Shown here piece by piece: positions 23,917-32,008 of a DNA stretch of 64,000 bases. The first letter of the stretch is position 1, and each line of letters starts with the position of its first letter. A program made the translations under genes and the position numbers. Under the pieces are notes generated by a model. That model saw nothing but the letters and a program-made list of their open reading frames with translations, did no database searches and was not told where the DNA came from. Source of the stretch: SIG565 sp045646145 (lineage in GTDB: Bacteria > Bacillota > Clostridia > Oscillospirales > Acutalibacteraceae); NCBI GenBank assembly GCA_045646145.1, contig JAZRKE010000032.1:45789-109788 (forward strand). Direction: 5' to 3'.

Positions 23917-25748
23917 TGAAAAAGTTAATTAATCTAATATGTATTTTACTGAGCATAGCGCTTCTTGGTTGCGGTTGCAAAGAAACAGAGATTATTGAAG
24001 AAAACGGTTTAACCGATGTAACCGAGGATTATGTGGAAGATTTATCGGTAGAAGCTGATATTTCGGCTATGGATTTCGGTTTTTCAAATCGAGATTTAAA
24101 TTCCTCCCAAGAGTCGATTGATACGATAGTTGTATTTTCGGGAGAAACTGCTCAAATCAGTGGTAGTGGTGCAGACTTTTCAAACCGAGATTTAACAATA
24201 ACAAAAGAGGGAAATTATAATTTTTCGGGAAATTACAAGGACGGTAAAATTATTATTGATGCACCCGATACTGCTAAAATTCAAATATTCTTTGATAATT
24301 TGAGTATAGAAAATTCCTCAGGTAATGCGGTGTATGTAAAAAATGCTGATAAAGTTTTTATAACGCTTAAGGATGGAACGGAAAATTTGGTTTCAGACGG
24401 TCAGGGCTACACCGAAACAGACGGGGACACAAATATTGATGCGGCCATTTTTTCAAAAGCAGATTTAACTATAAACGGCAAAGGAGCCTTAAGTGTAAAC
24501 GGAAATAATAAGCACGCGGTAATTTCTAAGGATGACCTCGTTATAGTTGATGCTACTATATATGCAGTTTCCAAAAATGTAGCTTTAGGCGGTAAGGATT
24601 GTGTAAAAATAGATAATGCAAACATAAATGTTACTGCCGGTAGCGACGGTATTCGCTCGGACAATACCGAGGATGCTGAGCGCGGATATATTTACATTAA
24701 AAGTGGAACCCTTAATGTAACCAGTGAAAATGATGTGCTGCAGGCGGCAACGGTGCTTAAAATTGATAATGTGAGCTTAACCGCTAAAGCAGGTGGCGGA
24801 AGCGCTAATGCATCGGTTAAATCGGATGGCTCCTTCAATCACGGTTGGGGCTTTGGCGGACAGAGTACTACCACCAATACTGCTGAATCAGCCAAGGCAT
24901 TAAAAGCGGGTAATAGCATCATGGTAATTGGAGGAAGCTTTAGCATTGACAGTTCTGATGACGCAGTGCATTCAAATAAAGAGGTAGAAATATCGGGCGG
25001 TGATTTTGATATTTCTTCTGGTGATGATGGAATTCATGCAGATGATACACTTACTATATCCTCTGGTAACATAAAAATTAATAAAAGTTATGAAGGTATT
25101 GAGGCTACAAATATCGTTATCGGTGGAGGTGATATCAAGGTTACCGCTTCGGATGATGGTATGAATGCCGCTGGCGGTAATGATGCTTCTGCTATAGGTG
25201 GCAGACCGGGGCAAAATATGTTTTCGCATTCTACAGGCTCAATTAAAATCACGGGTGGTAATATGTCAATAAATGCATCCGGCGATGGAATAGACTCCAA
25301 TGGTACACTTTCTGTATCGGGTGGGGTTATATTTGTAAACGGTCCGCAGAATAGCGGCAACGGAACGCTCGATTATCAGTCCTCAGCTGAAATTACGGGC
25401 GGTACCTTTATAGGCATAGGCGCATCAGGTATGGCACAAAGCTTTACGAGCGCCGAACAGGGATGTATTTTCACAACCTTCAATTCTCAGAAAGCTTCAA
25501 GCACTTTATCGGTTACCGATGCATCGGGTAAGACTCTTGTGTCGATTAAAGCCGAAAAGGCATATAACTGTGTGGTGGTCAGTTCTCCTGAAATTCAAAA
25601 GGGAAGCACCTATAACATTCTGGTTGACGGCGAAACCGTAGCCTCTGCTAAGCTTACTACTAATCTTTACGGTTCGTCAGATAATGCTATTGGGGGCGGT
25701 ATGCCAGGTGGTATGCCCGGAGGCAGACCTGGCGGTATGCGCCCGTGA
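23916..25748 (+). CDS. Carbohydrate-binding-domain lipoprotein (DUF4353-like beta-helix)
   Basis: A 610-residue exported lipoprotein. The signal peptide ends in a lipobox with Cys near residue 19 (ALLGCGC). The body is made of repeated short strands (ITINGKGALSVNG, VIGGSFSIDSSDD, ISGGDFDISSGDDGIHADD, ITGGNMSINASGDGIDSNG), the parallel beta-helix of DUF4353 carbohydrate-binding proteins, with Ca-type DDG.H turns. The tail is Gly/Met/Pro-rich (GGMPGGMPGGRPGGM). It probably binds polysaccharide or envelope polymer outside the cell. Coupled to DUF4956 by TAATG; third gene of the VTC operon. Confidence 0.87.
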   Translation: MKKLINLICILLSIALLGCGCKETEIIEENGLTDVTEDYVEDLSVEADISAMDFGFSNRDLNSSQESIDTIVVFSGETAQISGSGADFSNRDLTITKEGNYNFSGNYKDGKIIIDAPDTAKIQIFFDNLSIENSSGNAVYVKNADKVFITLKDGTENLVSDGQGYTETDGDTNIDAAIFSKADLTINGKGALSVNGNNKHAVISKDDLVIVDATIYAVSKNVALGGKDCVKIDNANINVTAGSDGIRSDNTEDAERGYIYIKSGTLNVTSENDVLQAATVLKIDNVSLTAKAGGGSANASVKSDGSFNHGWGFGGQSTTTNTAESAKALKAGNSIMVIGGSFSIDSSDDAVHSNKEVEISGGDFDISSGDDGIHADDTLTISSGNIKINKSYEGIEATNIVIGGGDIKVTASDDGMNAAGGNDASAIGGRPGQNMFSHSTGSIKITGGNMSINASGDGIDSNGTLSVSGGVIFVNGPQNSGNGTLDYQSSAEITGGTFIGIGASGMAQSFTSAEQGCIFTTFNSQKASSTLSVTDASGKTLVSIKAEKAYNCVVVSSPEIQKGSTYNILVDGETVASAKLTTNLYGSSDNAIGGGMPGGMPGGRPGGMRP

Positions 25749-25828
25749 TATTCACGCTAAATTATTATTGCATCAGGATTTAATTTGTGTTAACATATTA
25801 ACATCAGAATATTAGAGAGTGATGTTTT

Positions 25829-27001
25829 ATGGATATTAAAGAAAAAGTCTTGTTAAAGCACAAAGAATGGGCAGGTAAAATTGAGGTTATATCAAGAACA
25901 CCTGTTAAAAATAAAGAGCAGTTATCGGTTGCCTATACACCTGGTGTTGCCGAGCCTTGTTTAGAAATTCAAAAGGATATAAATAAGTCTTATGAGCTTA
26001 CACGTCGACATAATCTTGTTGCAGTTATTACCGACGGCTCTGCCGTTTTAGGCCTCGGTGATATAGGACCTGAGGCAGGAATGCCTGTAATGGAGGGCAA
26101 ATGTGCTTTATTTAAAGAGTTTGCTGATGTTGATGCCTTCCCACTGTGTATTAAAACTCAGGACGTGGATGAACTCGTCAGAACCGTCTATCTTCTCTCG
26201 GGCTCTTTCGGTGGAATTAACCTTGAGGATATTGCAGCTCCGCGTTGCTTCGAAATTGAAAGGCGTCTTAAAGAAATTTGCGATATTCCCGTTTTTCACG
26301 ATGACCAACATGGCACCGCCATTGTTGTGGCGGCAGCACTGCTTAATGCCTTAAAGGTTGTAAAAAAGGATATTAATAAAATACGTGTTGTTATTAACGG
26401 CGCAGGTAGTGCAGGAACGGCAATCGGTATGCATCTGCTTAAATTAGGTGTTGAAAATCTCGTAATGGTTGATAGGTTTGGTATTATCTGCGAGTGCGAC
26501 GAGAATTTAAGCGATGCTCACAAGGAACTTTCAAAAATTACCAATCACGAGCATTTAACAGGAACCCTGTCTGATGCCTTAAAGGGAGCAGATGTATTTA
26601 TCGGTGTATCGGCTCCGAATATAGTATCAGCCGAAATGATTTCTACTATGAATTCGGGTGCGATAGTCTTCCCGATGGCAAATCCTGTGCCCGAAATTTT
26701 GCCCGAGGAAGCCAAAAAGGGTGGCGCAGTAGTTGTTGGAACAGGACGTTCAGATTATCCCAACCAGATAAACAATGTTCTGGCTTTCCCCGGAATTTTC
26801 AGGGGTGCGTTAGATGTCAGAGCGAGCGATATTAATGATGAAATGAAAATGGCAGCATCACACGCAATAGCATCCCTCGTATCAGATGCCGAACTGAATG
26901 CAGATTATATATTACCCGCGGCATTTGATGAAAGAATAGGAAAGATTGTTGCAAAGGCTGTAGCCGAAGCTGCAAGAAAAAGCTCAGTTGCAAGAATCTA
27001 A
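25829..27001 (+). CDS. NAD(P)-dependent malic enzyme
   Basis: This 390-residue enzyme oxidatively decarboxylates malate to pyruvate and CO2. The catalytic tyrosine region SVAYTPGVAEPC, the segment LGLGDIGPEAGMPVMEGK, the metal ligand region FHDDQHGTAIV and the Rossmann loop INGAGSAGTAIG are all present. Length matches the short bacterial class (about 380-410 residues) without the phosphotransacetylase extension. It is a single-gene unit with SD AGAGTGATG-like upstream and a hairpin terminator after it. Preference for NAD or NADP is not evident. Confidence 0.95.
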   Translation: MDIKEKVLLKHKEWAGKIEVISRTPVKNKEQLSVAYTPGVAEPCLEIQKDINKSYELTRRHNLVAVITDGSAVLGLGDIGPEAGMPVMEGKCALFKEFADVDAFPLCIKTQDVDELVRTVYLLSGSFGGINLEDIAAPRCFEIERRLKEICDIPVFHDDQHGTAIVVAAALLNALKVVKKDINKIRVVINGAGSAGTAIGMHLLKLGVENLVMVDRFGIICECDENLSDAHKELSKITNHEHLTGTLSDALKGADVFIGVSAPNIVSAEMISTMNSGAIVFPMANPVPEILPEEAKKGGAVVVGTGRSDYPNQINNVLAFPGIFRGALDVRASDINDEMKMAASHAIASLVSDAELNADYILPAAFDERIGKIVAKAVAEAARKSSVARI

Positions 27002-27004
27002 GCA

Positions 27005-27034
27005 AAAAGAGCCTGTGAAAGCAGGGTCTTTTAA
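27005..27034 (+). terminator. Terminator of malic enzyme gene
   Basis: AAAAGAGCCTG pairs with CAGGGTCTTTT (one mismatch) around a TGAAAG loop, with a T-run. Confidence 0.7.
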
Positions 27035-27060
27035 TTTACAAAAAATTAAAAATAGCCATA

Positions 27061-27089
27061 TTGCAAGATTTGTTTTTTTATGGTATAAT
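27061..27089 (+). promoter_or_regulatory. Promoter of XRE membrane regulator
   Basis: TTGCAA (27061-27066), 17-base spacer, TATAAT (27084-27089); the start codon is 29 bases downstream. Confidence 0.8.
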
Positions 27090-27117
27090 TACTTCAACAA
27101 CTGATATGGAGTAACTT

Positions 27118-27696
27118 ATGGAAAACCTTAACGAGATTTTTTCTAAAAATATAATAAGACTCAGAAATGCCCATCGTCTGACCCAGTTTGAGCTCGGCGC
27201 AAAGCTGAACTATTCCGATAAAGCGGTGTCGCGTTGGGAGAGAGGAGAGGCAATACCCGATGCGAAGGTTCTTGTGGGCCTTAGTGAGATTTTTGGTGTA
27301 ACGGTTGATGACCTGCTTCGCAACAGCGAGGTTAAATCAACTAGGGTACTCTCTGATAAGCAGTGGCGCGATAATAAAAAAACAATTCCCACTATAGCAT
27401 TTGTAGGAGTATGGACTCTCGCACTTGTTATATTTGTTATCCTGAATATGTGCGATATTACATATTGGATGGTTTTTGTGTATGCACTACCGGTTTCATT
27501 AATTGTTTTACTTGTTTTTTCTGCTATCTGGTGGAATAAAAAGACAAATGTTGTTTTTGTTTCACTTCTTTGTTGGAGTATTATTCTCTGTATATATCTG
27601 ACATTCTTGAATTATAATTGGTGGCTGCTTTTCCTTATAGGAGTTCCCGTTCAGTTAATAGTTGCCTTAGGCTTTAGTATTCATAAGCATAAATAA
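27118..27696 (+). CDS. XRE-family regulator fused to membrane segments
   Basis: A 192-residue protein. Residues about 8-65 form an XRE helix-turn-helix (LRNAHRLTQFELGAKLNYSDKAVSRWERGEAIPDAKVLVGLSEIF). Residues about 90-188 hold four hydrophobic helices (IAFVGVWTLALVIFVIL; WMVFVYALPVSLIVLLVF; VVFVSLLCWSIILCIYL; WLLFLIGVPVQLIVALGF). This fusion is common in Firmicutes and is thought to tie transcription control to the membrane; targets are unknown. It is monocistronic, with its own promoter and terminator. Confidence 0.88.
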   Translation: MENLNEIFSKNIIRLRNAHRLTQFELGAKLNYSDKAVSRWERGEAIPDAKVLVGLSEIFGVTVDDLLRNSEVKSTRVLSDKQWRDNKKTIPTIAFVGVWTLALVIFVILNMCDITYWMVFVYALPVSLIVLLVFSAIWWNKKTNVVFVSLLCWSIILCIYLTFLNYNWWLLFLIGVPVQLIVALGFSIHKHK

Positions 27697-27703
27697 TTTG
27701 TCA

Positions 27704-27740
27704 AAAAAAGCCGTTCTCAAATTCTGAGAACGGTTTTTTT
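27704..27740 (+). terminator. Rho-independent terminator after XRE gene
   Basis: A 9-bp stem CCGTTCTCA/TGAGAACGG (27711-27719, 27725-27733) with A-run before and T-run after. Confidence 0.85.
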
Positions 27741-27859
27741 TGTTTGAGAACACCGCTTTTTTAGTTGAGAATTAAAAGCGCCAACTATAGATATACTTTT
27801 TAAAAAATACTGATTATAATTTTCTTATCGGGTCAAAATTATAAACAGGAGAGGGTATT

Positions 27860-28747
27860 ATGAACGATTTTATTTTAAGCTGTTGTTCTACAGCCGATTT
27901 AACAAAAGAGCATTTTGAAAAGAGAAATATAAGCTATGTCTGCTTCCATTATTTTTTGGACGGTATTCAGTATCCTGACGATTTAGGTCAGACCATTCCG
28001 TTTGAAAAATTTTATCAGAAAATGGTTGATGGAGCCGACACAAGAACTTCACAGGTAAATATTGATGAGTATTATGACTATTTTGAGCCGTTTTTGAAAG
28101 ATGGCAAGGATGTATTACATATCTGTTTATCGAGTGGACTTTCGGGTTCATATAATTCTGCACGTATAGCCGCAAGTGATTTAAGGGAAAAATATCCCGA
28201 GCGTAAATTATATATTGTTGACTCTCTTGCCGCGTCATCAGGCTTTGGTCTTATTGTTGATAAGCTTGCCGACCTTCGCGATGAGGGGCACGATATTGAC
28301 TATATATATAATTGGATAGAAAAGAACAAACTAAAAATGAACCTCTGGTTTTTTTCAACCGACCTTACATTTTATGTTAAGGGTGGCAGAATTTCAAAGG
28401 CGGCAGGTCTTTTCGGTACGGCATTAAAACTTTGTCCGTTACTTAATATGGATGCAAATGGAAAACTTGTAGCAAGAAGCAAGGTAAGAGGTAAAGCCAA
28501 GGTAATAACCGCTATAGTTGAGCGTATGCTTGAAAATGCAGAAAATGGTGCAGAATATAACGGTAAATGTTTTATAAGCCAATCGGCTTGTATAGATGAT
28601 GCTAACAAGGTTTCCGATTTAATAATTAATAATTTCAAAAATTTGAATGGTAAACCTGAGATTTACAGTATAGGAACAACCATCGGTAGCCACACAGGTC
28701 CGGGAACTGTCGCAGTATTTTTCTGGGGTAAAGAAAGAGAGCTTTAA
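27860..28747 (+). CDS. DegV-family fatty-acid-binding protein 1
   Basis: A 295-residue two-domain DegV protein; members bind a fatty acid and act as FakB subunits that present exogenous fatty acids to the kinase FakA. Signatures: FILSCCSTADLT at the start (in place of the common DSSSDL), the loop SSGLSGSYNSARIA near residues 93-106, YIVDSLAASSGFGL and the late IGTTIGSHTGPGTVAVFF with the ligand-contacting H. SD CAGGAGAGGG precedes the ATG. The second DegV gene starts six bases after its stop. Confidence 0.92.
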   Translation: MNDFILSCCSTADLTKEHFEKRNISYVCFHYFLDGIQYPDDLGQTIPFEKFYQKMVDGADTRTSQVNIDEYYDYFEPFLKDGKDVLHICLSSGLSGSYNSARIAASDLREKYPERKLYIVDSLAASSGFGLIVDKLADLRDEGHDIDYIYNWIEKNKLKMNLWFFSTDLTFYVKGGRISKAAGLFGTALKLCPLLNMDANGKLVARSKVRGKAKVITAIVERMLENAENGAEYNGKCFISQSACIDDANKVSDLIINNFKNLNGKPEIYSIGTTIGSHTGPGTVAVFFWGKEREL

Positions 28748-28753
28748 ATTATA

Positions 28754-29584
28754 ATGAAATTCAAAATTGTTGCAGATTCTTCGTCCGATACTCTATCCCT
28801 TTCAGGTGTAGATTATTCGAGCGCACCACTTAAGATTATAACAAATCAAAAAGAATATATTGACGATGAAAATCTCAATGTAGAAAAAATGGCAGAGGAG
28901 TTATCCTCTTATAAGGGTAAATCCTCGACCGCATGTCCGAGTCCGTCGGATTGGCTCGAGAAATTTGGTGATGCACAGTATGTTTTTTGTGTAACCATAA
29001 CAAGCGGTCTTTCAGGCTCATATAATTCTGCCTGTATAGCAAAGGCAGATTATGAGGAAAAGTACCCTGAGCGAAAGGTGTTTATTATAGACAGTCTTTC
29101 AGCCGGTCCTGCACTCCGACTTATAATTGATAAATTAGCCGAATATATAAATGAGAAATTTTCATTTGAAGCGGTTTGCGAAAAGATTATGGCATACAAA
29201 GAAAAATTAGGTACACTCTTTGTGCTTGAGTCTATGAAAAATCTTGCAAATAACGGAAGAGTAAGCCCTATTGCTGCTAAGGCGGCGGGGCTACTCGGTA
29301 TTCGCGCTATCGGTAAAGCGAGCGAAAAGGGTACCATTGAACTTTTGGAAAAGCCGCGCGGCAGCGAAAAAGCTTTAAAATCGGTTTTGTCAAATATGCT
29401 TAAAATGAATTATTGCGGTGGTAAGGTAAGAATAAACCATTGCAGTAATTTGGCTGTGGCGCAGCAGCTTAAAAATATGATTATTTCGCGTTTTAAAGAG
29501 GCTAAAATTGATATCGGTGAATGCCGCGCTCTTTGCTCTTTCTATGCCGAAATGGGTGGACTCATAATCGGCTTTGAAAAATAA
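28754..29584 (+). CDS. DegV-family fatty-acid-binding protein 2
   Basis: A 276-residue DegV/FakB-like protein: KIVADSSSDTLSL, STACPSPSDWLEKF, TSGLSGSYNSACIA, IIDSLSAGPALRL. The C-terminal domain lacks the usual ...GPG... histidine motif of FakB proteins and ends AEMGGLIIGFEK instead of HTGPG, so ligand handling may differ from the first copy. It forms a two-gene operon with the first DegV. The two differ enough that they are paralogues rather than a fresh duplication. A hairpin follows. Confidence 0.9.
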   Translation: MKFKIVADSSSDTLSLSGVDYSSAPLKIITNQKEYIDDENLNVEKMAEELSSYKGKSSTACPSPSDWLEKFGDAQYVFCVTITSGLSGSYNSACIAKADYEEKYPERKVFIIDSLSAGPALRLIIDKLAEYINEKFSFEAVCEKIMAYKEKLGTLFVLESMKNLANNGRVSPIAAKAAGLLGIRAIGKASEKGTIELLEKPRGSEKALKSVLSNMLKMNYCGGKVRINHCSNLAVAQQLKNMIISRFKEAKIDIGECRALCSFYAEMGGLIIGFEK

Positions 29585-29589
29585 AAAAT

Positions 29590-29633
29590 AAATACCTCAT
29601 TTTAGTAAATACTATTACTGAAAAGAGGTATTT
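29590..29633 (+). terminator. Terminator-like hairpin overlapping spoVAC ribosome binding site
   Basis: AAATACCTC (29590-29598) pairs with GAGGTATTT (29625-29633), followed by TT. The 3' arm contains the AGAGG that would be the SD for the ATG at 29636, so the hairpin could end degV transcripts and mask spoVAC translation in read-through RNA. Confidence 0.6.
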
Positions 29634-29635
29634 TT

Positions 29636-30079
29636 ATGTCTGTATCTAAAAAGGAATATTCAAAATTAGTCAAAAAAGCATCTCCGCCATCACCCAAAGT
29701 AAAGAACTTTATTCTGGCGTATTTAATAGGCGGACTAATATGTGTAATAGGGCAGTTGTTTATGGAGTTGTATCAGTATTTGGGACTCAGTGAAAAGGTT
29801 GTTAAAATGCTGGTACCCGTAACACTTATATTTATTGCGTCATTGCTTACGGGCTTAAAGATTTTTCACAAAATAGCAAAACATGCAGGTGCTGGGACTT
29901 TAGTTCCCATAACGGGCTTTTCAAATGCCGTATCATCACCCGCGATAGAGTTTAAAAACGAAGGTTGGATATTAGGTGTGGGGGCTAAGATATTCACTAT
30001 CGCAGGGCCCGTAATCGCCTACGGCACAGTGGCAAGTGTGATTTATGGGGTTATTTATTGGGTAATACAGATGATATAA
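29636..30079 (+). CDS. spoVAC: Stage V sporulation protein AC
   Basis: SpoVAC is a membrane component of the SpoVA channel that moves dipicolinic acid into the forespore and out during germination. This 147-residue protein has membrane segments at about 23-42, 58-76 and a C-terminal pair, with family motifs YLIGGLICVIGQ, ITGFSNAVSSPAIEFKNEGWILGVGAKIFTIAGPVI. Length is normal. It is normally followed by spoVAD; here a strong terminator follows at once and spoVAD is 25 kb away, truncated. Two broken copies of its 3' end lie at 30614-30700 and 31853-31978. Confidence 0.92.
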   Translation: MSVSKKEYSKLVKKASPPSPKVKNFILAYLIGGLICVIGQLFMELYQYLGLSEKVVKMLVPVTLIFIASLLTGLKIFHKIAKHAGAGTLVPITGFSNAVSSPAIEFKNEGWILGVGAKIFTIAGPVIAYGTVASVIYGVIYWVIQMI

Positions 30080-30110
30080 AAATTGGGCGGTTATTAACCG
30101 CCCAATTTTT
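30078..30110. terminator. Bidirectional terminator between spoVAC and opposite-strand gene
   Basis: A perfect 15-bp stem (30078-30092 with 30096-30110) with A and T runs on both sides. Confidence 0.9.
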
Positions 30111-30528
30111 ATTTTTGCGTTTTTTCTATTTCAGGAATTTCAAATTTCACAATAAAATGCTTTCGACTACCGCGTGCCGATTCGATTTCAATATCAAGTA
30201 AATATCGCTTATTATCCAGTTCTTTAATGGTGTCACTCATCCACCAAGGTTTTTCAATACTGTTTATATCAATATCAGGTGTTTTGATTTTATAGTTGTA
30301 TAAACGAATAGTTTTGATGTTTTGTTCATACAAGGCATTTTTGCTATCTAATTCTATTTCCAAACAATTGAATTTTGGTTTCTTTTCCTTATAATCGGGA
30401 ACTAATTGTAATTCGGAAACAAAAAGTATAACCGCATCGTGAAGTCCATATTTCCAATACCAATCGGGGAACTGTGTATAATATTCCTCAAGCTTTGTTG
30501 CAGCAGCTTCTATTCCTTTTTTGCTCAT
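30109..30528 (-). CDS. Hypothetical protein of the first spoVAC-linked cassette
   Basis: A 139-residue soluble acidic protein (MSKKGIEAAATKLEEYYTQF...). No family recognised. It has an internal WYWKYGLHDAVI segment and alternating strand-like stretches (NCLEIELDSKN, TIRLYNYKIK), compatible with a small beta-rich domain. The size and orphan position are like an immunity or accessory protein, which is speculation. The promoter is TTTACA-17-TATAAT (30550-30578 on the minus strand), inside the 66-bp repeat, and SD GAGGTG precedes the ATG. Confidence 0.75.
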   Translation of the reverse strand: MSKKGIEAAATKLEEYYTQFPDWYWKYGLHDAVILFVSELQLVPDYKEKKPKFNCLEIELDSKNALYEQNIKTIRLYNYKIKTPDIDINSIEKPWWMSDTIKELDNKRYLLDIEIESARGSRKHFIVKFEIPEIEKTQK

Positions 30529-30549
30529 AAAAACACCTCACTTTATCTC

Positions 30550-30615
30550 ATTATACCACACTGCTGTTTTAATGTAAATATTTTTGCAAATTACTGTGTC
30601 TATATTGACAGCAGC
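30550..30615 (-). repeat. 66-bp direct repeat, copy 1, carrying a promoter
   Basis: Matches 31792-31857 at 63 of 66 positions. It holds a minus-strand promoter (TTTACA 30573-30578, TATAAT 30550-30555) for the preceding minus-strand gene and abuts a truncated spoVAC 3' end. Confidence 0.9.
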
Positions 30616-30700
30616 AGAGAGATATGTTCTTGGTATTGGTCCAAAAATGTTTACCATTGCAGGTCTTGTTATTGTTTATGGCTTGATTGATTTTAAATAA
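30614..30700 (+). pseudogene. Truncated, decayed spoVAC 3' fragment 1
   Basis: In frame the segment reads AERYVLGIGPKMFTIAGLVIVYG then LIDFK and stop, aligning with residues about 115-137 of intact SpoVAC (NEGWILGVGAKIFTIAGPVIAYG). It has no start, the 5' part is replaced by the 66-bp repeat, and the last transmembrane segment is lost. Confidence 0.8.
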
Positions 30701-31769
30701 CAAAAATTTTAGTTTTTGTTTTATTGGGTACAATCATTTTATACAGATGACCTTTATATTGTCCAATGAAATTCAATTCATACTGTGTAATATAAATTTC
30801 ATCATCAGAAACGATGTGGATTTCTGTATCATCATTGGCTACGGTTTCGACTACATCATAACTGCCCTCCGCCAAATTGATTTTATAAATACCGTTATCC
30901 TTATGTTCTACAGCGGTGGAAGTATATTCTTTGGTTTCATAGCATACCGCATAGGCAAAGTTCTCACCGGCAACAATCTGTTGTATGGACTTAGGCAAAT
31001 CGTATTCATAAGTCGAACCGTTGGACGAATATACGGTAAATTTTCTATAATCATCGCTGTCATATTGTGCAATTGTTGTATAGTCGTTTGTGAAGTTATA
31101 AATTGGGAATTCGTATTTGATTTTAACTGATATTTCACCAATTTTGTTTGATTTATCATTAGTGTGGTCGTACTCAAAGAGTGCCAATGTATCAGTGTTT
31201 AACGAAGTTAAGTATCTGATTTTGTTATTTACTATACCAAAGCTTAATATATCGTTACATATTGATACTGTGGTGTCTTTATTGACGTTATAAACGAACA
31301 GATCAGTCTGGGCTAATTCTTCATCACGATATTGTGAAAAGGCAATATAATCAATCGTTCCCATCCACTCGGAATAACTACTTATTGTGAATAATTTTTC
31401 ATAACTTTGGTTTGCGAAAGAAAATTTATAAAAATTTTGATTATTGTCATCAGTTGAAGTAGTGAAATAAGCAAAATCATTTATAGGGAGAATTTCTCCG
31501 TAATAGGTTTCATTTATAAAATTGTTTGATTCCAACAATTTAACTCTGCTACCATTTTGGTGAGCAAATGTTCGCATATTGTAAAATCCATCAGAATTAT
31601 ACAAGTATATATCATCATTCACCCATAAATCACAAGAACACCTAAAATTGTAATAGTTATTATAATTCAGAGATTCAAAATATATTTCATTAACAGAAAC
31701 ATTATTTTTACAGCCTGTAAGAGATAACAATATTGCGAGTATCAATAAAACAGTTACGATTCTCTTCAT
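30693..31769 (-). CDS. Beta-propeller-like lipoprotein of the second cassette
   Basis: A 358-residue lipoprotein with signal peptide and lipobox LTGC (Cys20). The mature part consists of repeated strand blades without cysteine-rich motifs (for example DFAYFTTSTDDNNQNFYKFSF, YIAFSQYRDEELAQTDLFVYN, NKIRYLTSLNTDTLALFEYD), similar in look to DUF5050-type propeller lipoproteins. Function is unknown. Transcription starts from the copy of the promoter within the second 66-bp repeat (TTTACA 31815-31820, TATAAT 31792-31797). Its stop overlaps the end of spoVAC fragment 1. Confidence 0.8.
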   Translation of the reverse strand: MKRIVTVLLILAILLSLTGCKNNVSVNEIYFESLNYNNYYNFRCSCDLWVNDDIYLYNSDGFYNMRTFAHQNGSRVKLLESNNFINETYYGEILPINDFAYFTTSTDDNNQNFYKFSFANQSYEKLFTISSYSEWMGTIDYIAFSQYRDEELAQTDLFVYNVNKDTTVSICNDILSFGIVNNKIRYLTSLNTDTLALFEYDHTNDKSNKIGEISVKIKYEFPIYNFTNDYTTIAQYDSDDYRKFTVYSSNGSTYEYDLPKSIQQIVAGENFAYAVCYETKEYTSTAVEHKDNGIYKINLAEGSYDVVETVANDDTEIHIVSDDEIYITQYELNFIGQYKGHLYKMIVPNKTKTKIFVI

Positions 31770-31791
31770 GTAAAATCACCTCGTTTGAATT

Positions 31792-31857
31792 ATTATACCA
31801 CACCGCCGATTTAATGTAAATATTTTTGCAAATTACTGTGTCTATATTGACAGCAGC
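31792..31857 (-). repeat. 66-bp direct repeat, copy 2, carrying a promoter
   Basis: Copy of 30550-30615 with three mismatches, again placed between the 5' end of a minus-strand gene and a truncated spoVAC 3' end. Confidence 0.9.
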
Positions 31858-31978
31858 CGAAGGCTTCATATTAGGCGTTGGCGTAAAAATGTTCACTATC
31901 GCAGAGCCCGTAATCGCCTACGGCACACTTGCCAGTGCAATTTACGGCGTGATTTATTGGATAATTCAAATCATATGA
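31853..31978 (+). pseudogene. Truncated spoVAC 3' fragment 2
   Basis: The frame reads AAEGFILGVGVKMFTIAEPV, then IAYGTLASAIYGVIYWIIQII and stop, a nearly intact match to the last 33 residues of SpoVAC. The 5' two thirds are missing and replaced by the 66-bp repeat at the same point as in fragment 1. Confidence 0.88.
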
Positions 31979-31980
31979 TT

Positions 31981-32008
31981 AAAGGCTTGACCAACCGGTC
32001 AAGCCTTT
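31981..32008. terminator. Bidirectional terminator after spoVAC fragment 2
   Basis: A perfect 12-bp stem AAAGGCTTGACC/GGTCAAGCCTTT with AACC loop; it also overlaps the stop codon of the minus-strand gene. Confidence 0.8.

Noticed and set aside
27860..29584. Frameshifted single gene for the two DegV frames
   Set aside because: Each frame is a complete DegV protein with its own N-terminus and loop motif, so they are tandem paralogues.
30439..31130. Plus-strand frames across the cassette zone
   Set aside because: They are shadows of minus-strand genes that have clear promoters, SD sequences and, for one, a lipoprotein signal.
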